Source: Fennellomyces sp. T-0311 (lineage: Eukaryota; Mucoromycota; Mucoromycetes; Mucorales; Lichtheimiaceae). From it: a stretch of 41,532 nucleotides of DNA. The stretch is from the NCBI GenBank assembly GCA_025266875.1, contig JALLLT010000102.1, positions 1-41,532 on the forward strand, given 5' to 3'. The notes beneath the pieces were generated by a model. It searched no databases. It had not been told where the DNA came from and saw nothing but the letters and a program-made list of their open reading frames with translations. A program made the translations under genes and the position numbers. How positions within the stretch are numbered: position 1 is the first letter of the stretch; each line of letters opens with the position of its first letter. Shown here piece by piece: positions 11,499-20,818 of the stretch.

Positions 11499-11552
11499 TT
11501 TGAAATTGTGGTCACGTGATTACGTGAATTTTTGGAAACTTGTAGGGTTAGT
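11499..11552 (-). repeat. MULE-A right terminal inverted repeat
   Basis: Reverse complement of the left repeat with three mismatches in the outermost nine bases. It is followed directly by the 9-bp duplication GTAAGACTA. Confidence 0.93.
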
Positions 11553-11589
11553 GTAAGACTAATAAGAATACATTGCTCATGCCATCTTT

Positions 11590-11738
11590 TACATTGCGTT
11601 GCCACTCATTACATTCTGTTGCCAGGTATTACATCGTGTCTCTAAAAATTACATCGACTCGCCTTAAAATTACATTTGCCTTGGCAAAATTACATTTCGG
11701 AATCCAAAATCTACATTTCGTCCCCCCAATTTTTACAT
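11590..11738. repeat. 20-bp-phased TACAT array
   Basis: Eight TACAT words start at 11590, 11610, 11630, 11650, 11671, 11691, 11712 and 11734, a period of 20-22 bp, usually preceded by AAAT or ATT. Sequence between the words is poorly conserved. It lies between MULE-A and the dead Tc1/mariner gene and may be a subterminal binding array of that element. Confidence 0.7.
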
Positions 11739-11903
11739 TTTCAAATGCAAACTACTGTAACTGTTCCGAGATACTGATCAGTGATTATGTTCATGTTAGA
11801 TGCAACAGAAGTGCCAAACAAAATGGAAGAAGTTGTTCATGACAATTGTACTGGCCTTCAGGCTAGTTCATAAACTGCTGTGCAAGAAGATGGATATGTT
11901 TAG

Positions 11904-12912
11904 ATGCTTTGTTATAAGCAAGATACCGTCGCAAAATTCGTCGACAGCCTACAAAATGGAAAGGCCAAGAACGTCCATCAGGCATACCAGAAGAGCCACA
12001 TTGGCAAGTCAACTGCCTATAGACTGAAGGACATGATGATTGCGAATCCAGATGTCACTCCTGAACTCAAGCCACGAAATGATGTTCAATCTATCAAGCT
12101 CTTCATTGAGCGAAAAAGCTTTCTTGCCACATATGTTGAGCACTACGGTCTACGTGTTGTTTTAAAGGAGGTAATAAGTGCGTTTATTAAGAACTTCATT
12201 GGTAAGTCATAATCCATTGATCCAGGCAATGTCAGTAACTTGATGAACGTCTAGAACAACCAGTTACCAATAATACGATCCAATCCTACCTGAAGCAAAA
12301 CTATGCGTTTGTCCTCAAGATTGCGTCCCAACCGGAAATTCCAGAAGAAGATCGATCCTTGGTCTACGAAGAATGGGTGAAATTTCTGAGAGCCCTACGG
12401 GATAACCAAGTGGACTACGGCAAAAACTGTGTCTTCCTGGATGGATGCAAACTACCCAAAGACGAGGTCAAGATTGCCATCAAAGAAAGCAAAAAGAAAA
12501 AGGACACCTTTATCTCGTCAGGCAGCTTTGTGTGCTTCTGTGCTGACGGTGTGCTCAGGTTTTCGCAGGAAGTGTTTCTACCACCAGCAATGAAGAAGCG
12601 CCCAAATGTTGAGATGGTTTGACCCACTCTGGGTACAAGACTTGACCATTTTCGACTGTTTGTTGCTGAGGTGATTCAAATTCTCAAGAAGCGTCAACAA
12701 ACTGGACTCTACTTTGTCATGGAGAATTTTTCCTGGAGCTCTGATCGGAAGGTCATTGAAGCAATTATAAAGGTCGGCCATACTTTAGTGATCGTTCCTG
12801 CAAAATCGACCTTTTTGATTCCCAGCATAGCCTTTTGGCTGAAGGTGAAGAATGAGGTGCGAAAAGCTCCATTCAGGAGTCCTACGAATGATCTTGTAGA
12901 GCGCATAAAGTA
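11904..12912 (+). pseudogene. Decayed Tc1/mariner-superfamily transposase
   Basis: An N-terminal helix-turn-helix-like part (VDSLQNGKAKNVHQAYQK, then GKSTAYRLKDMM) joins in frame across a GTAAGT intron (12202-12254) to a DDE-type core. The core keeps NCVFLDG as the first Asp motif. The expected DN motif reads FVMENFSW, and the third motif reads LIPSIAFWLKVKNEV where the family has a PIE-type sequence, so two catalytic residues appear lost. A TGA at 12620-12622 interrupts the frame and a TAG follows ERIK at 12910-12912. Best read as a fossil relative of Tc1/mariner/pogo-type elements, not of the intact element downstream. Terminal repeats were not found. Confidence 0.62.
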
Positions 12913-13452
12913 GGTGGTTTGCTCAATCAGCCACAGTGACTGTCAGACTTAGAATAGGTGAATGTATAAAGATGTTTGAGGATTACCATCCACAGAAATA
13001 AAAGTCAAATATTGTTCGCTGGAAATGACATGTGCTCCTTTGCTTTCTTGTATTGTTAAAAACTGTTTTTGGACCGAGGACCCTTTTTCCCAATATTTCA
13101 GCCCTTTTATGGTCACTGTGTGCAATGTTTTCTATGAATCATCATTCTTTCATCCAATAAACGTCGTTTCCAACACGATTTCCAAACTTCACACTGTCCA
13201 ATTTCCTTTTTGCCTCGAAAATTTTTCTCATTTGAAACTGGAATGACTGTAAGAGAAAAGTCGTTCTCAAGCATCCACCAAACTCTTCCAGTAGAGCTGT
13301 TTTTAGAAAGGCTTTTCAGACACCGAAGAAAAATTTTCAAAGCGGAGTTGGCCAATGGAGCTAAATTGAGTGAGAAGTATGGAGGAATGAAACGATGCTC
13401 TGTACTGAGGTCAAAAGAGAAAAAAGAAATTCACTTCATCGAAAAAGGAATG
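12913..13452. other. No gene seen
   Basis: Sequence between the fossil transposase and the intact Tc1/mariner element. The frames at 13210-13455 (plus) and 13113-13355 (minus) oppose each other and show no recognisable motif. Confidence 0.5.
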
Positions 13453-13454
13453 TA

Positions 13455-15321
13455 AAGACCGGCCGGAAAAAATGTATACAAAATTTTGGGTGCAAAAAGT
13501 GCTCATTAATAGAACTTCCTTGTGATGTCATTTTTTTACGTTAAGACTGCGATTTTCGTGTTTCTGACACGTCTCGCTTTCGTTTGACCTACATTTCATC
13601 GCATACAATGGCATCACCTGAATTAAAACGCACTCAAGCGCGCATTACAAAAAACGAATGGACTTCATTTATTATCGCTCATCGATACATAAGTGAGCAC
13701 AGAAGACTCGGAAACTTCAATATCGACGACTCCCCGCGCAAGGTGTTGCAGGACCTCTTTGGCATTGGGGACACAACGGTGGGACGAATCATTACCCTTT
13801 CTAATGACCTGAATTTGCCAAATGAAAGTAAGAAGCTAGGTCGCCCAAGGAAGGTACTCTCAGATGAGTATGTCAATGAAATTCGAAATTTCACTGTGGA
13901 ATGCACCAAGACCGGTCAGCCAGCCACAGCAAAACGTATCCGCACGCACCTCGAGAACCAAGGATTTGATGTGCCATCTCTCTCGGTTATGAAAGAGGAT
14001 TTGAAGCTTGCTGGACTTCATTATGGGATGGGAAAACGGCAAAATATTCTTCATGACAGCGAAGCCATCGTCAATTACAGAAAGACATATCTGGAAAGAC
14101 GCTTGAGCAATCTGAATCGTAATGAGCTGCCTATCCAACCGGAGGTGTTTCTTGATGAGTCGTACTGTCACTTAGACCATCACGCCAGACGGACGTACTA
14201 TGTCCCAGACACTGTCGTCAACCAAACTGGGCGTAAGCCGATGTTGGTAATGTTTGGTGCCTTTGCAGTTTATAAGGAGAACAATTGTCTCAGGGCTGAG
14301 CTAGTTGAAGAAAATACAATCATCTGGCCAGTCAAAGGCAAAGCCCATGTTCAAGAAGAAGAGAATGTCGGTATGAAGCGCAAGCGTGGACGTCCCCCAA
14401 CAAAAAATACTGCACAAGCATTTGCCGATCTGCCACAATGTGTAAAGGATGCCAATATCGCTCCAGATTACCATGATTACCACGGTAACTTCAATGCAAG
14501 TTTGTTCGAAAAGCTCTTTGAAAGACTTTGTGAAAAACGTAGCGAACGGTTCCCTTCTGGATGCATCATCCATATGGATGGTGCGAAGTATCATTTCCGC
14601 AAAGTCGACCCACTTCCCAACAGCAACGCTCGTGTCCAGGATATCCGCGACTGGTTTTCACAAAGCCAATACACAGTGCCTCCTTCGCTAAAGCCTGGAA
14701 AACTTCCTTCCAAGAGGGTTCTTCTTGAACGCCTCAAGGAAATACGAAGTGAGCACCCTGTTGCCTATGCTGTGCATGAGATTGCCAGCAAATATGGTCA
14801 TACAGTTATGAAAACGCCTCCGTATCATTGTGAACTGCAGCCGATTGAAGGCCTGTGGGGCATTGTCAAACAGCAGATTGCATACAACCCAGAGCCAGCA
14901 AATACTACTGAGGTTCAATTTGCACATCGACTGTACCGCCTGTTTGCTGCAGTGCATTCGAATGACCTCTTATCTTTGTGGAGAAAGACGGTCATTCAAT
15001 GCAAATATTATCATGATGAGCATCAGCGAAACGCTGTCCATTCTGTGGCAGTTGTTGAAGAAGATGGTAGCTCTCTTGAAACTGAAAATTAATGCAAGAA
15101 GGTTGGTACTCAATCTCCGAAAAATTTCTTGAAAAAAAAACTGATCAATTTTATTTTACTAGCCACCAAACATGCATAACAGGACAAATAGTATTAAAAA
15201 CCAAATGATAAAATCATCTTACTGCGTGGCTATCAAATCTTTTTTGTTTCATGTAAAATGGCTGTGATTCCATGAAGATATAAGCAATCAAACTTTGTAT
15301 ACATTTTTTCCGGCCGGACGT
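13455..15321 (+). mobile_element. Intact-looking Tc1/mariner element
   Basis: The ends AAGACCGGCCGGAAAAAATG... (13455) and its reverse complement (to 15321) form a terminal inverted repeat of about 28 bp with two mismatches. Both ends abut TA (13453-13454 and 15322-15323), the target duplication of this superfamily. One long uninterrupted transposase ORF lies inside. The element is about 1.87 kb. Confidence 0.9.
13608..15092 (+). CDS. Tc1/mariner-like transposase, single exon
   Basis: A 494-residue frame without introns or stops. ATG 13608 is used because the frame extending to 13584 has no earlier ATG. The N-terminal third holds a helix-turn-helix (VLQDLFGIGDTTVGRII) and a basic AT-hook-like GRPRK. 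A second GRPP motif lies in an insertion inside the catalytic domain. The DDE residues are visible as VFLDESYCHLDHH (Asp), IIHMDGAKYHF (Asp) and HCELQPIEGLWGIVK (Glu). The enzyme would catalyse TA-targeted transposition of the surrounding element. At almost 500 residues it is longer than animal Tc1 transposases because of the inserted basic segment and a C-terminal extension. All signs point to a potentially active gene. Confidence 0.88.
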   Translation: MASPELKRTQARITKNEWTSFIIAHRYISEHRRLGNFNIDDSPRKVLQDLFGIGDTTVGRIITLSNDLNLPNESKKLGRPRKVLSDEYVNEIRNFTVECTKTGQPATAKRIRTHLENQGFDVPSLSVMKEDLKLAGLHYGMGKRQNILHDSEAIVNYRKTYLERRLSNLNRNELPIQPEVFLDESYCHLDHHARRTYYVPDTVVNQTGRKPMLVMFGAFAVYKENNCLRAELVEENTIIWPVKGKAHVQEEENVGMKRKRGRPPTKNTAQAFADLPQCVKDANIAPDYHDYHGNFNASLFEKLFERLCEKRSERFPSGCIIHMDGAKYHFRKVDPLPNSNARVQDIRDWFSQSQYTVPPSLKPGKLPSKRVLLERLKEIRSEHPVAYAVHEIASKYGHTVMKTPPYHCELQPIEGLWGIVKQQIAYNPEPANTTEVQFAHRLYRLFAAVHSNDLLSLWRKTVIQCKYYHDEHQRNAVHSVAVVEEDGSSLETEN

Positions 15322-15323
15322 TA

Positions 15324-15542
15324 CATGTAACACATGTATTATGCAAGTGATATCGGCATACCTCTCATATTTAGTAACTAAAAAGTGCGTGTCTTTACTC
15401 GTATCATCACTTGAAAAAGGTATTAAGCTGTGGACGATATCACATTAGTAAGATCTTATAAGTAAACGCTCGAGGTTTTTATTTTGGAAAGTGTTCTACA
15501 GTAAAAAGGATATATATATATATACGGTGTTATTTTTGAAGT
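15324..15542. other. No gene; short TA microsatellite
   Basis: Non-coding spacer with a (TA)n run at about 15510-15524. It leads to the gypsy target duplication AATAT at 15543-15547. Confidence 0.55.
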
Positions 15543-15547
15543 AATAT

Positions 15548-15917
15548 TGTGATATTCTCCAATAAGATCAGACGTGAAAGTGCGGGACCGAATTAAAGAT
15601 GTTTTTATTGATGACAAACTACTCAGATATTTATATTGGTGAAGTAGTCAGGATGAATGCTTCTTGGTGATGTTCCAAGTCCATGTTTAGGTGGCGATAT
15701 AAGACGAGCATCCTGTTAAGTAACTTACCCATGTTTCGGGTAAACTCGATGAGTCCTTTGATGTCCTAATCTAGATCAAAGTGGTTTCGGACAGATGTTG
15801 GCAGAAGCTGGACCAATGGATGACGTACAGTTGGTGCCGTCAAAAGAACGAATAGAATGGATGTGCCTGAGACTGAAACAAGAAGGCATTCTCTGTGGGA
15901 AGGTGTAGAATACGACA
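15548..15917 (-). repeat. Gypsy 3' LTR
   Basis: 370 bp starting TGTGATATTCTC and ending TACGACA on the plus strand. It differs from the other LTR at about two dozen positions by eye, nearly all transitions, so the insertion is old. Confidence 0.92.
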
Positions 15918-16060
15918 TTACCCCCGCCAGACAAGACAACCACGCGAAAAGATTGTGTAGATCCCTACGTTTGTGGACAAAACAGCATGTCAAATGACTA
16001 GAAAACCCAGAAAAACCCAGTGGGAAAAAATGTTGGGATAAAAAAGTCATGCTAAACGCG

Positions 16061-16240
16061 TTAAGTACTGGAGGCAGTGCTGGCAGCAACACGTTTGCAC
16101 TTGGATGAGCGTGTTTCTATACGACTGTAGATAGGAGCCATGAAAGAGCTGCTTGCTCGCGATTGGGTACTGGTAGCTTCAGTACGTGGACGTTTGATAG
16201 TGAAATTAGGAGCAGTCACACGTTGACTCCAATATTGTTG
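16061..16240 (-). pseudogene. Gypsy pol C-terminal tail (downstream of chromodomain)
   Basis: On the minus strand the frame enters at the target duplication (QQYWSQRV...), continues as a basic Ser/Thr-rich tail of about 55 residues and stops at TAA 16061-16063. Its first codons rejoin the chromodomain frame interrupted at 20034, which proves that both parts belong to one gene. The tail is followed by a T-rich stretch, the polypurine tract and the 3' LTR. Confidence 0.8.
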
Positions 16241-16251
16241 GGTTTTACCTC

Positions 16252-16371
16252 ACGCACACCAAATTTTTACCTTGCGCACACCAAACCACCCAGTCACTTT
16301 AGTAAAATATACATACTGAGAATAGAAATCAGCTTGCACACACCAAATCGTCTCGTGCACACCAAATTCTG
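16252..16371 (+). repeat. MULE-OTU1 left subterminal CACACC repeats
   Basis: Four CGCACACCAAAT-like units in two pairs, at about 16254 and 16276, then 16339 and 16358. Spacing within pairs is 19-22 bp. They are inverted relative to the right-end array. Confidence 0.8.
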
Positions 16372-16405
16372 TCAAAAGTTTTTTGCTTACGATTATCAAA
16401 TCAAA

Positions 16406-19400
16406 ATGTCATTAATGGAGTCCATTACTAAAAAAAACTTACTTGAACCGGAAGCAACTTTATGCAGACCTTAAGGCAGTGGCTAAAGAGGGAGGCTTTA
16501 CTGTAAAAATCGGTGCAAGCAATATGAACCCTAACCAAGGCACAGTGAAAACGAATTTTATTTGTGGCCATGGTGGTGAGGCTCGTGGTCACTGCACTAA
16601 AAAACAGTTGGGAGCCGGGAATGATGAGAAAGAATCGTATGAAGTCAAGAAAATGGTAGTTACGAAAAATAAAGATATATATAAAGCCACCCATTTATAT
16701 GTGAATCTGTGCCTGTAGAATGGTGGTGAAAACAAAATTGGCGATACAGCATGTAACGACGATACAAAAGTGCTCGAGAAGGTTGACATATTTATTATAC
16801 TATATCATGTATACAAGTCAATGTGACTTTTGTTACTTACTATTACATAATGTAGGGTGTCAAAGAAGGGTCTCATAAGTGCAGCAATGGAGTTGTGAAA
16901 AAGAACCCAATTCGTCTCTCCAAGAAAATCGGCTGTCCCTGGCTAGTTTATGCATCCTAAAAGAAATCCGACGGTCTTTGGAGGGCAACCCTTAAATGTT
17001 CTGAGCATTCCCATCCTATGGCGACCAGTAAGCTGGTCTACCACAAATACCGGAACGATAATCCAGAGAAAAGGGCTGAGATTATCAAAATGTCTGAAAA
17101 CATGCTCACACCTGCTCAGATCTTGCGCCAAACGGCCGGAGCGAATGGTGAGCAGGCACAGATACCTAAAGATGTGTATAAAATCAGGGAAGAGGTGGCA
17201 CGAGCGATGAAGCAGTCTGAAGCACGTACTCTCCATAACTATCTTAAAAGCCATGGATATCTATTGCATTACAGCAAAACCGAAGATACGATCGACAAGC
17301 TTTTTGTGACGCACAAGAAAAGCATTGAGCAGGCCAGACGGTTTAGTGAGGTCATTGTTCTCGATGCAACCTACAAAACTGTGACGAACAAAATGCCTTT
17401 GGTCAACATTGTCGGTATCAATAACCTCGCGTCCAACCAATCGTCTAAGTCGCTTCGATCATTTTACATTGGTTCAGTGTTAATTTCAAACGAAAAGGAG
17501 GCGTCCTATGAATGGTTGCTGAGACAGCTAAAGTCTGTCGTTTTCGATAATGGCGCGATCAACCCAGGCATCTTTGTCACTGACGATGACAAGGCTCTAG
17601 GTGCAGCTCTACGTGCAGTGTACCCAGACACTCCTCATACGTTATGTGCATGGCACATTAAAAAAAACTTTGAAACCCATCTCTCCAAGGGCTTTACACG
17701 CGATTCCAAAGACTATGTAGAGATCCTTGATGCCGTCGATAACATGATATGGGGACGTTCCACTCAAGATTTCGATGACGCTATTGCTACGTTCAGAAGG
17801 TTGATTATCAGAAACAAAAGGTTCAAAGAGTTAACCAAGTATATCGACGAGTAAATAACAAACAGTATTTTGCGCACCAATGAATCTAATACATATAAAC
17901 GAAAATAGCATGGAAGCTTATAAAGACCGTTGAGCTGGTGCATGGACAGAAAAACACGTCCACCTTGGTGCCCGTACTACGCAGCGAATTGAAGGTGCAC
18001 ACTGGGGAATTAAACAAGTGCTGAGTACACCTGGTCGATTACTTAAACTCTTCAAGGGATTTCACGTATATTTGACAAAAAATGTATGATGTCGCATAGT
18101 ATCTTTATGACTTTATTGCTAACATTGTTTTTGAAAAAATCAAGGACTTTCCCGAGAAGTACATTTACAACAAGGAGCTCCTCAGCTTCTTACCATTTAA
18201 AGCTGAAGACGGCTACCCTGACAACGACATGCGTAAGGCTCTCTAGCCACTACAAGGCTCCGTTTGCCATTTTGCAATCCACCGTATAAAGGCAGAGCTT
18301 TATAAAAGCTGGGCACTAGACGAAGATGATCGGAAAAAAGCTCTCGAGGAAGGTTGCGATTGTACATGGAACGTTAACTATTCTCTACCATGTCAGCACA
18401 CGCTTCCAGCAGATCGATCTCAAGCTATCTCTTTAAGCTGTATTGATACCAGATGGCTATTAAAATCAAGAACAGGTACTTATATCGAGTAGCTCGTAAC
18501 ATATTTTTGGCTCTACTTACCAATTTTTACAGAAAATGTTGATGTTTTGCCACTTTCTGACGCTGTTGAAGAAGCGGTAGATACAGAGTTTGCTGAAACC
18601 ATGCACTCCATTACAATGCTCTACAAGAGCTTAAGTGATAGCCAGCAGCGTGTAGATCTAATCGCAGCTCTCAAGTACACACTCGAGACTTCCATGCCAA
18701 TCGATGTAGATGACTTGCGCTATCCCGTCCACACTGTCACCAAAGGTAGACCGAAGGGCACTAAAAATGCAAGATTACCATCGGCATTTGAGGTCTCCGA
18801 GCAACAAGAGAAGCGAAAGCTTCTTGAGAAAGAAAAGAAGGAGATCGGACAAGTGCAGGAAAGCAAGGCCGATCGAGGGTATACTGCATCAGGCGTCGAA
18901 AAGAAACGGAGAAGAGGCGATGAAGCTAATGTCGAAGAGCTCTGGCCAAAGAAGCGAAACTACAGAAAAGAAATAGCAATTTCTGTGCCATAGTAAGTAC
19001 GAAAAAAGTGATACCTGCTAGCGAGCTTTAACATGTTCCTACTTATTGCTTCAGCTGGCTACATAGCAGCATACCACGACATGCAGTATCGGCCACCATC
19101 ACAGTACGCGGTGATGGTTGGTGCGGATGGCGCGCACTTGCTGCACAGTACCTTAAAGACGAAGATCGCTATATTGAGATCAAGGAAGCAATGCTCACTC
19201 TCGTCATAGGTAATGCAGATGTTTACCGAAAATATGTCTGTATGAATTCCGAAGACGAATACCAGCGGCTTCTGTCAGTGCTTGAGTATGGCGTCATGCC
19301 AGGCACTGCCTATAAGCGAACAGCATCTTGCCCAATAAGCTTCTGGTTTGATGCAAGCACCATGGGACAAGTAGCAGCAGATGCGCTAGGTACACCGATC

Positions 19401-19688
19401 GCCTTCTTCGCCACAGGAACTCCTTTCCAGCATACTCCTAAATTATATTTGCCACTGACGCCTTTGGAGGATAAAACAAAGCCCCAACTGATAATTCTAC
19501 ATTTGGTCAACAACCATTACTACTCGATTACGATGCGCCCAGCTATCACAATCAAATGGCCATCAGTTCCACTATATCACGAGAAAGCGTGGGATGATTT
19601 GAAAATACCAGGGCACTATAAAGCAACATAGAAGTACCTTCACAGAGAGAAAACTGTTTGTGAACAGTATTTCTATGAAATCGAGTAA
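16406..19688 (+). pseudogene. MULE transposase fused to C-terminal OTU-like cysteine protease
   Basis: The N-terminal frame has a FAR1-like DNA-binding part (YADLKAVAKEGGFTVK, HGGEARGH, IGCPWLVYAS). The MULE core shows VLDATYKT (Asp), VTDDDKALG (Asp), LCAWHIKKNF and AWTEKHVHLG. A SWIM finger follows (CDCTW...LPCQH), then an AT-hook-like KGRPKGTKN. A GTAAGT intron (18993-19054) joins this in frame to an OTU-like domain with RGDGWCGWRALA (catalytic Asp-Gly-x-Cys) and NNHYYSIT (His). Known roles are DNA transposition and ubiquitin-type isopeptide cleavage; linkage in one protein is read from the splice. The copy is broken by an A-run frameshift near 16435 and stops at 16958-16960, 17931-17933, 18244-18246 and 19629-19631. 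The last is a Trp codon in the related domain at 20819-21430. Confidence 0.8.
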
Positions 19689-19909
19689 GTGTTGTATTAC
19701 CTGAGTTCGTGAAGTTAATCATTGACTTCGCATGTGTTAGTTAAAAATCCTAATCAGCTCTACCCTGAAGCGTATAATTATCTTACATATCTTGTCGTTA
19801 CATATATATACCACCATACTACATATGAAAGGGAATTAAGGTCATACTCGCATAGTGACAATAAGGTGCTTTAGATTCCAGTGTATCTGATGCGTACGTG
19901 AGGTGATTT

Positions 19910-20024
19910 GATGTGCACAAGGTGATTTGGTGTACGCAAGGTGCGTTGGTGTGCGCGATGTGATTTGGTGTGCGAGAGGTGAGTTGGTGTGCGCGAGGTG
20001 ATTTGGTGTGCGCGAGGTAAAACC
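19910..20024 (-). repeat. MULE-OTU1 right subterminal array, exact 19-bp period
   Basis: Six units of GCGCGAGGTGATTTGGTGT type have their GGTGTG cores starting at 19910 (variant GATGTG), 19929, 19948, 19967, 19986 and 20005, an exact 19-bp period. The outermost unit runs into the terminal repeat GGTAAAACC. Reverse-complemented, these match the left-end CACACC units. Confidence 0.88.
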
Positions 20025-20034
20025 CATATTGTTG

Positions 20035-20624
20035 GATGAGATCCAAGCTATTGAAATGATCGGCCGGTTCCCAAGTGTCCTCTTCAGGGTCATCATATCC
20101 CTTCCAACGTACCCACGACTGCGAGAATCTCGTATGTGTCTTCGGATTGTACAGTAGTATCCGGTGAGATGGACTTCATATGCGAAGGTGGAACGTTTCT
20201 TGAGAGCAATTCAACAGTTGTATTGGAAAGAACATAACTACCTCCTTTGGTAAGACCGTAGACAGTGTAAGGGCCCACATAACGAGGATCGGTCTTAGCT
20301 GCTCGTACAATGTTCTTGATCATGACCTTATTGCCGATAGGAAAGCTGTCAATAATGTGGTTCTGACTGTCAAACTTACTCTTTTCCAGAGCTCGTACGG
20401 CATTCATGCGTGCACTGAGAGCAGGAATAACGACTTTTTCCCAGTTATTGATGTGTTGCATCAAAGCATTGGTATCCTTGGAAGACGAAGAGGCCGTACC
20501 GAGCTGAACAGCAGTATAATCCTGAAAGCCTTTAGGTTTCCGACCAAGCATCACACTGAAAGGATAAGAACTATGGATTCGTGTGTGACGACAATTCATG
20601 GCAAGCTGTGCACTACTGACGAAC
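20035..20624 (-). pseudogene. Gypsy integrase C-terminal half and chromodomain
   Basis: Minus-strand reading from the MULE-OTU2 duplication gives SSAQLAMNCRHTR...SYPFSVMLGRKPK (integrase core end), then GNKVMIKN and DPRYVGPYTVYGL (the GPY/F-type module). A chromodomain follows, starting at YEILAVVG and continuing after a one-base frameshift as VRWKGYDDPEEDTWEPADHF. Chromodomains direct integration to marked chromatin in this retrotransposon clade (chromoviruses). The frame is cut at 20034 by MULE-OTU1 and resumes at 16240. Confidence 0.85.
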
Positions 20625-20738
20625 GGGTAACATGAAAAAAGGTGCCCCTCCAAAAAGGTGCCCCCCCTCAGTGTGACGGCGTTTTTAGCAAGTAAAAAGG
20701 CACCTTTTTCTAAAATTCGGGTGCACCCTATGAAATTG
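20625..20738 (+). repeat. MULE-OTU2 left terminal inverted repeat (114 bp)
   Basis: Matches the reverse complement of 29784-29897 at every base I compared. It contains direct AAAAAGGTGCCCC units. Confidence 0.92.
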
Positions 20739-20818
20739 CACTTTTTTAACGTAAACGTTGTAATTTTTGATAAAATAATACTGTAGCTATACTCTAGGGA
20801 AATAATATAATATAATAC

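Larger units (their letters stand above)
8051..11552 (+). mobile_element. MULE-A copy 1: complete Mutator-like element
   Basis: The element is 3502 bp. Its ends form a 54-bp terminal inverted repeat (8051-8104 against 11499-11552) with three mismatches, all in the outer 9 bases, and weaker similarity continues inward for about 25 bp. A perfect 9-bp target duplication, GTAAGACTA, flanks it at 8042-8050 and 11553-11561, the length expected for Mutator-like elements. It carries one multi-exon transposase gene. A near-identical second copy starts at 39366 in a different sequence context, which independently fixes the left boundary. Confidence 0.95.
16241..20024 (+). mobile_element. MULE-OTU1: Mutator-like element inserted in gypsy chromodomain
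   Basis: The ends share GGTTTTACCTC(A/G)CGCACACC as inverted repeats (16241 onward and the reverse complement ending at 20024). They are flanked by a 10-bp duplication with one mismatch, AATATTGTTG (16231-16240) and CATATTGTTG (20025-20034). Removing the element restores the chromodomain reading LIQQYWSQ in the gypsy gene. Both subterminal regions are built from CGCACACCAAAT units. One long transposase-OTU gene fills the interior. Confidence 0.9.

Noticed and set aside
15595..16095. A separate gene or repeat related to 35090-35430
   Set aside because: The two matching stretches are the LTRs of one element, shown by the equal 370-bp length, TG...CA ends and AATAT duplications.
19910..20024. 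CRISPR-like array of 19-bp units
   Set aside because: There are no unique spacers, the units are contiguous and degenerate, and they sit at the end of a DNA transposon in eukaryotic-type DNA.
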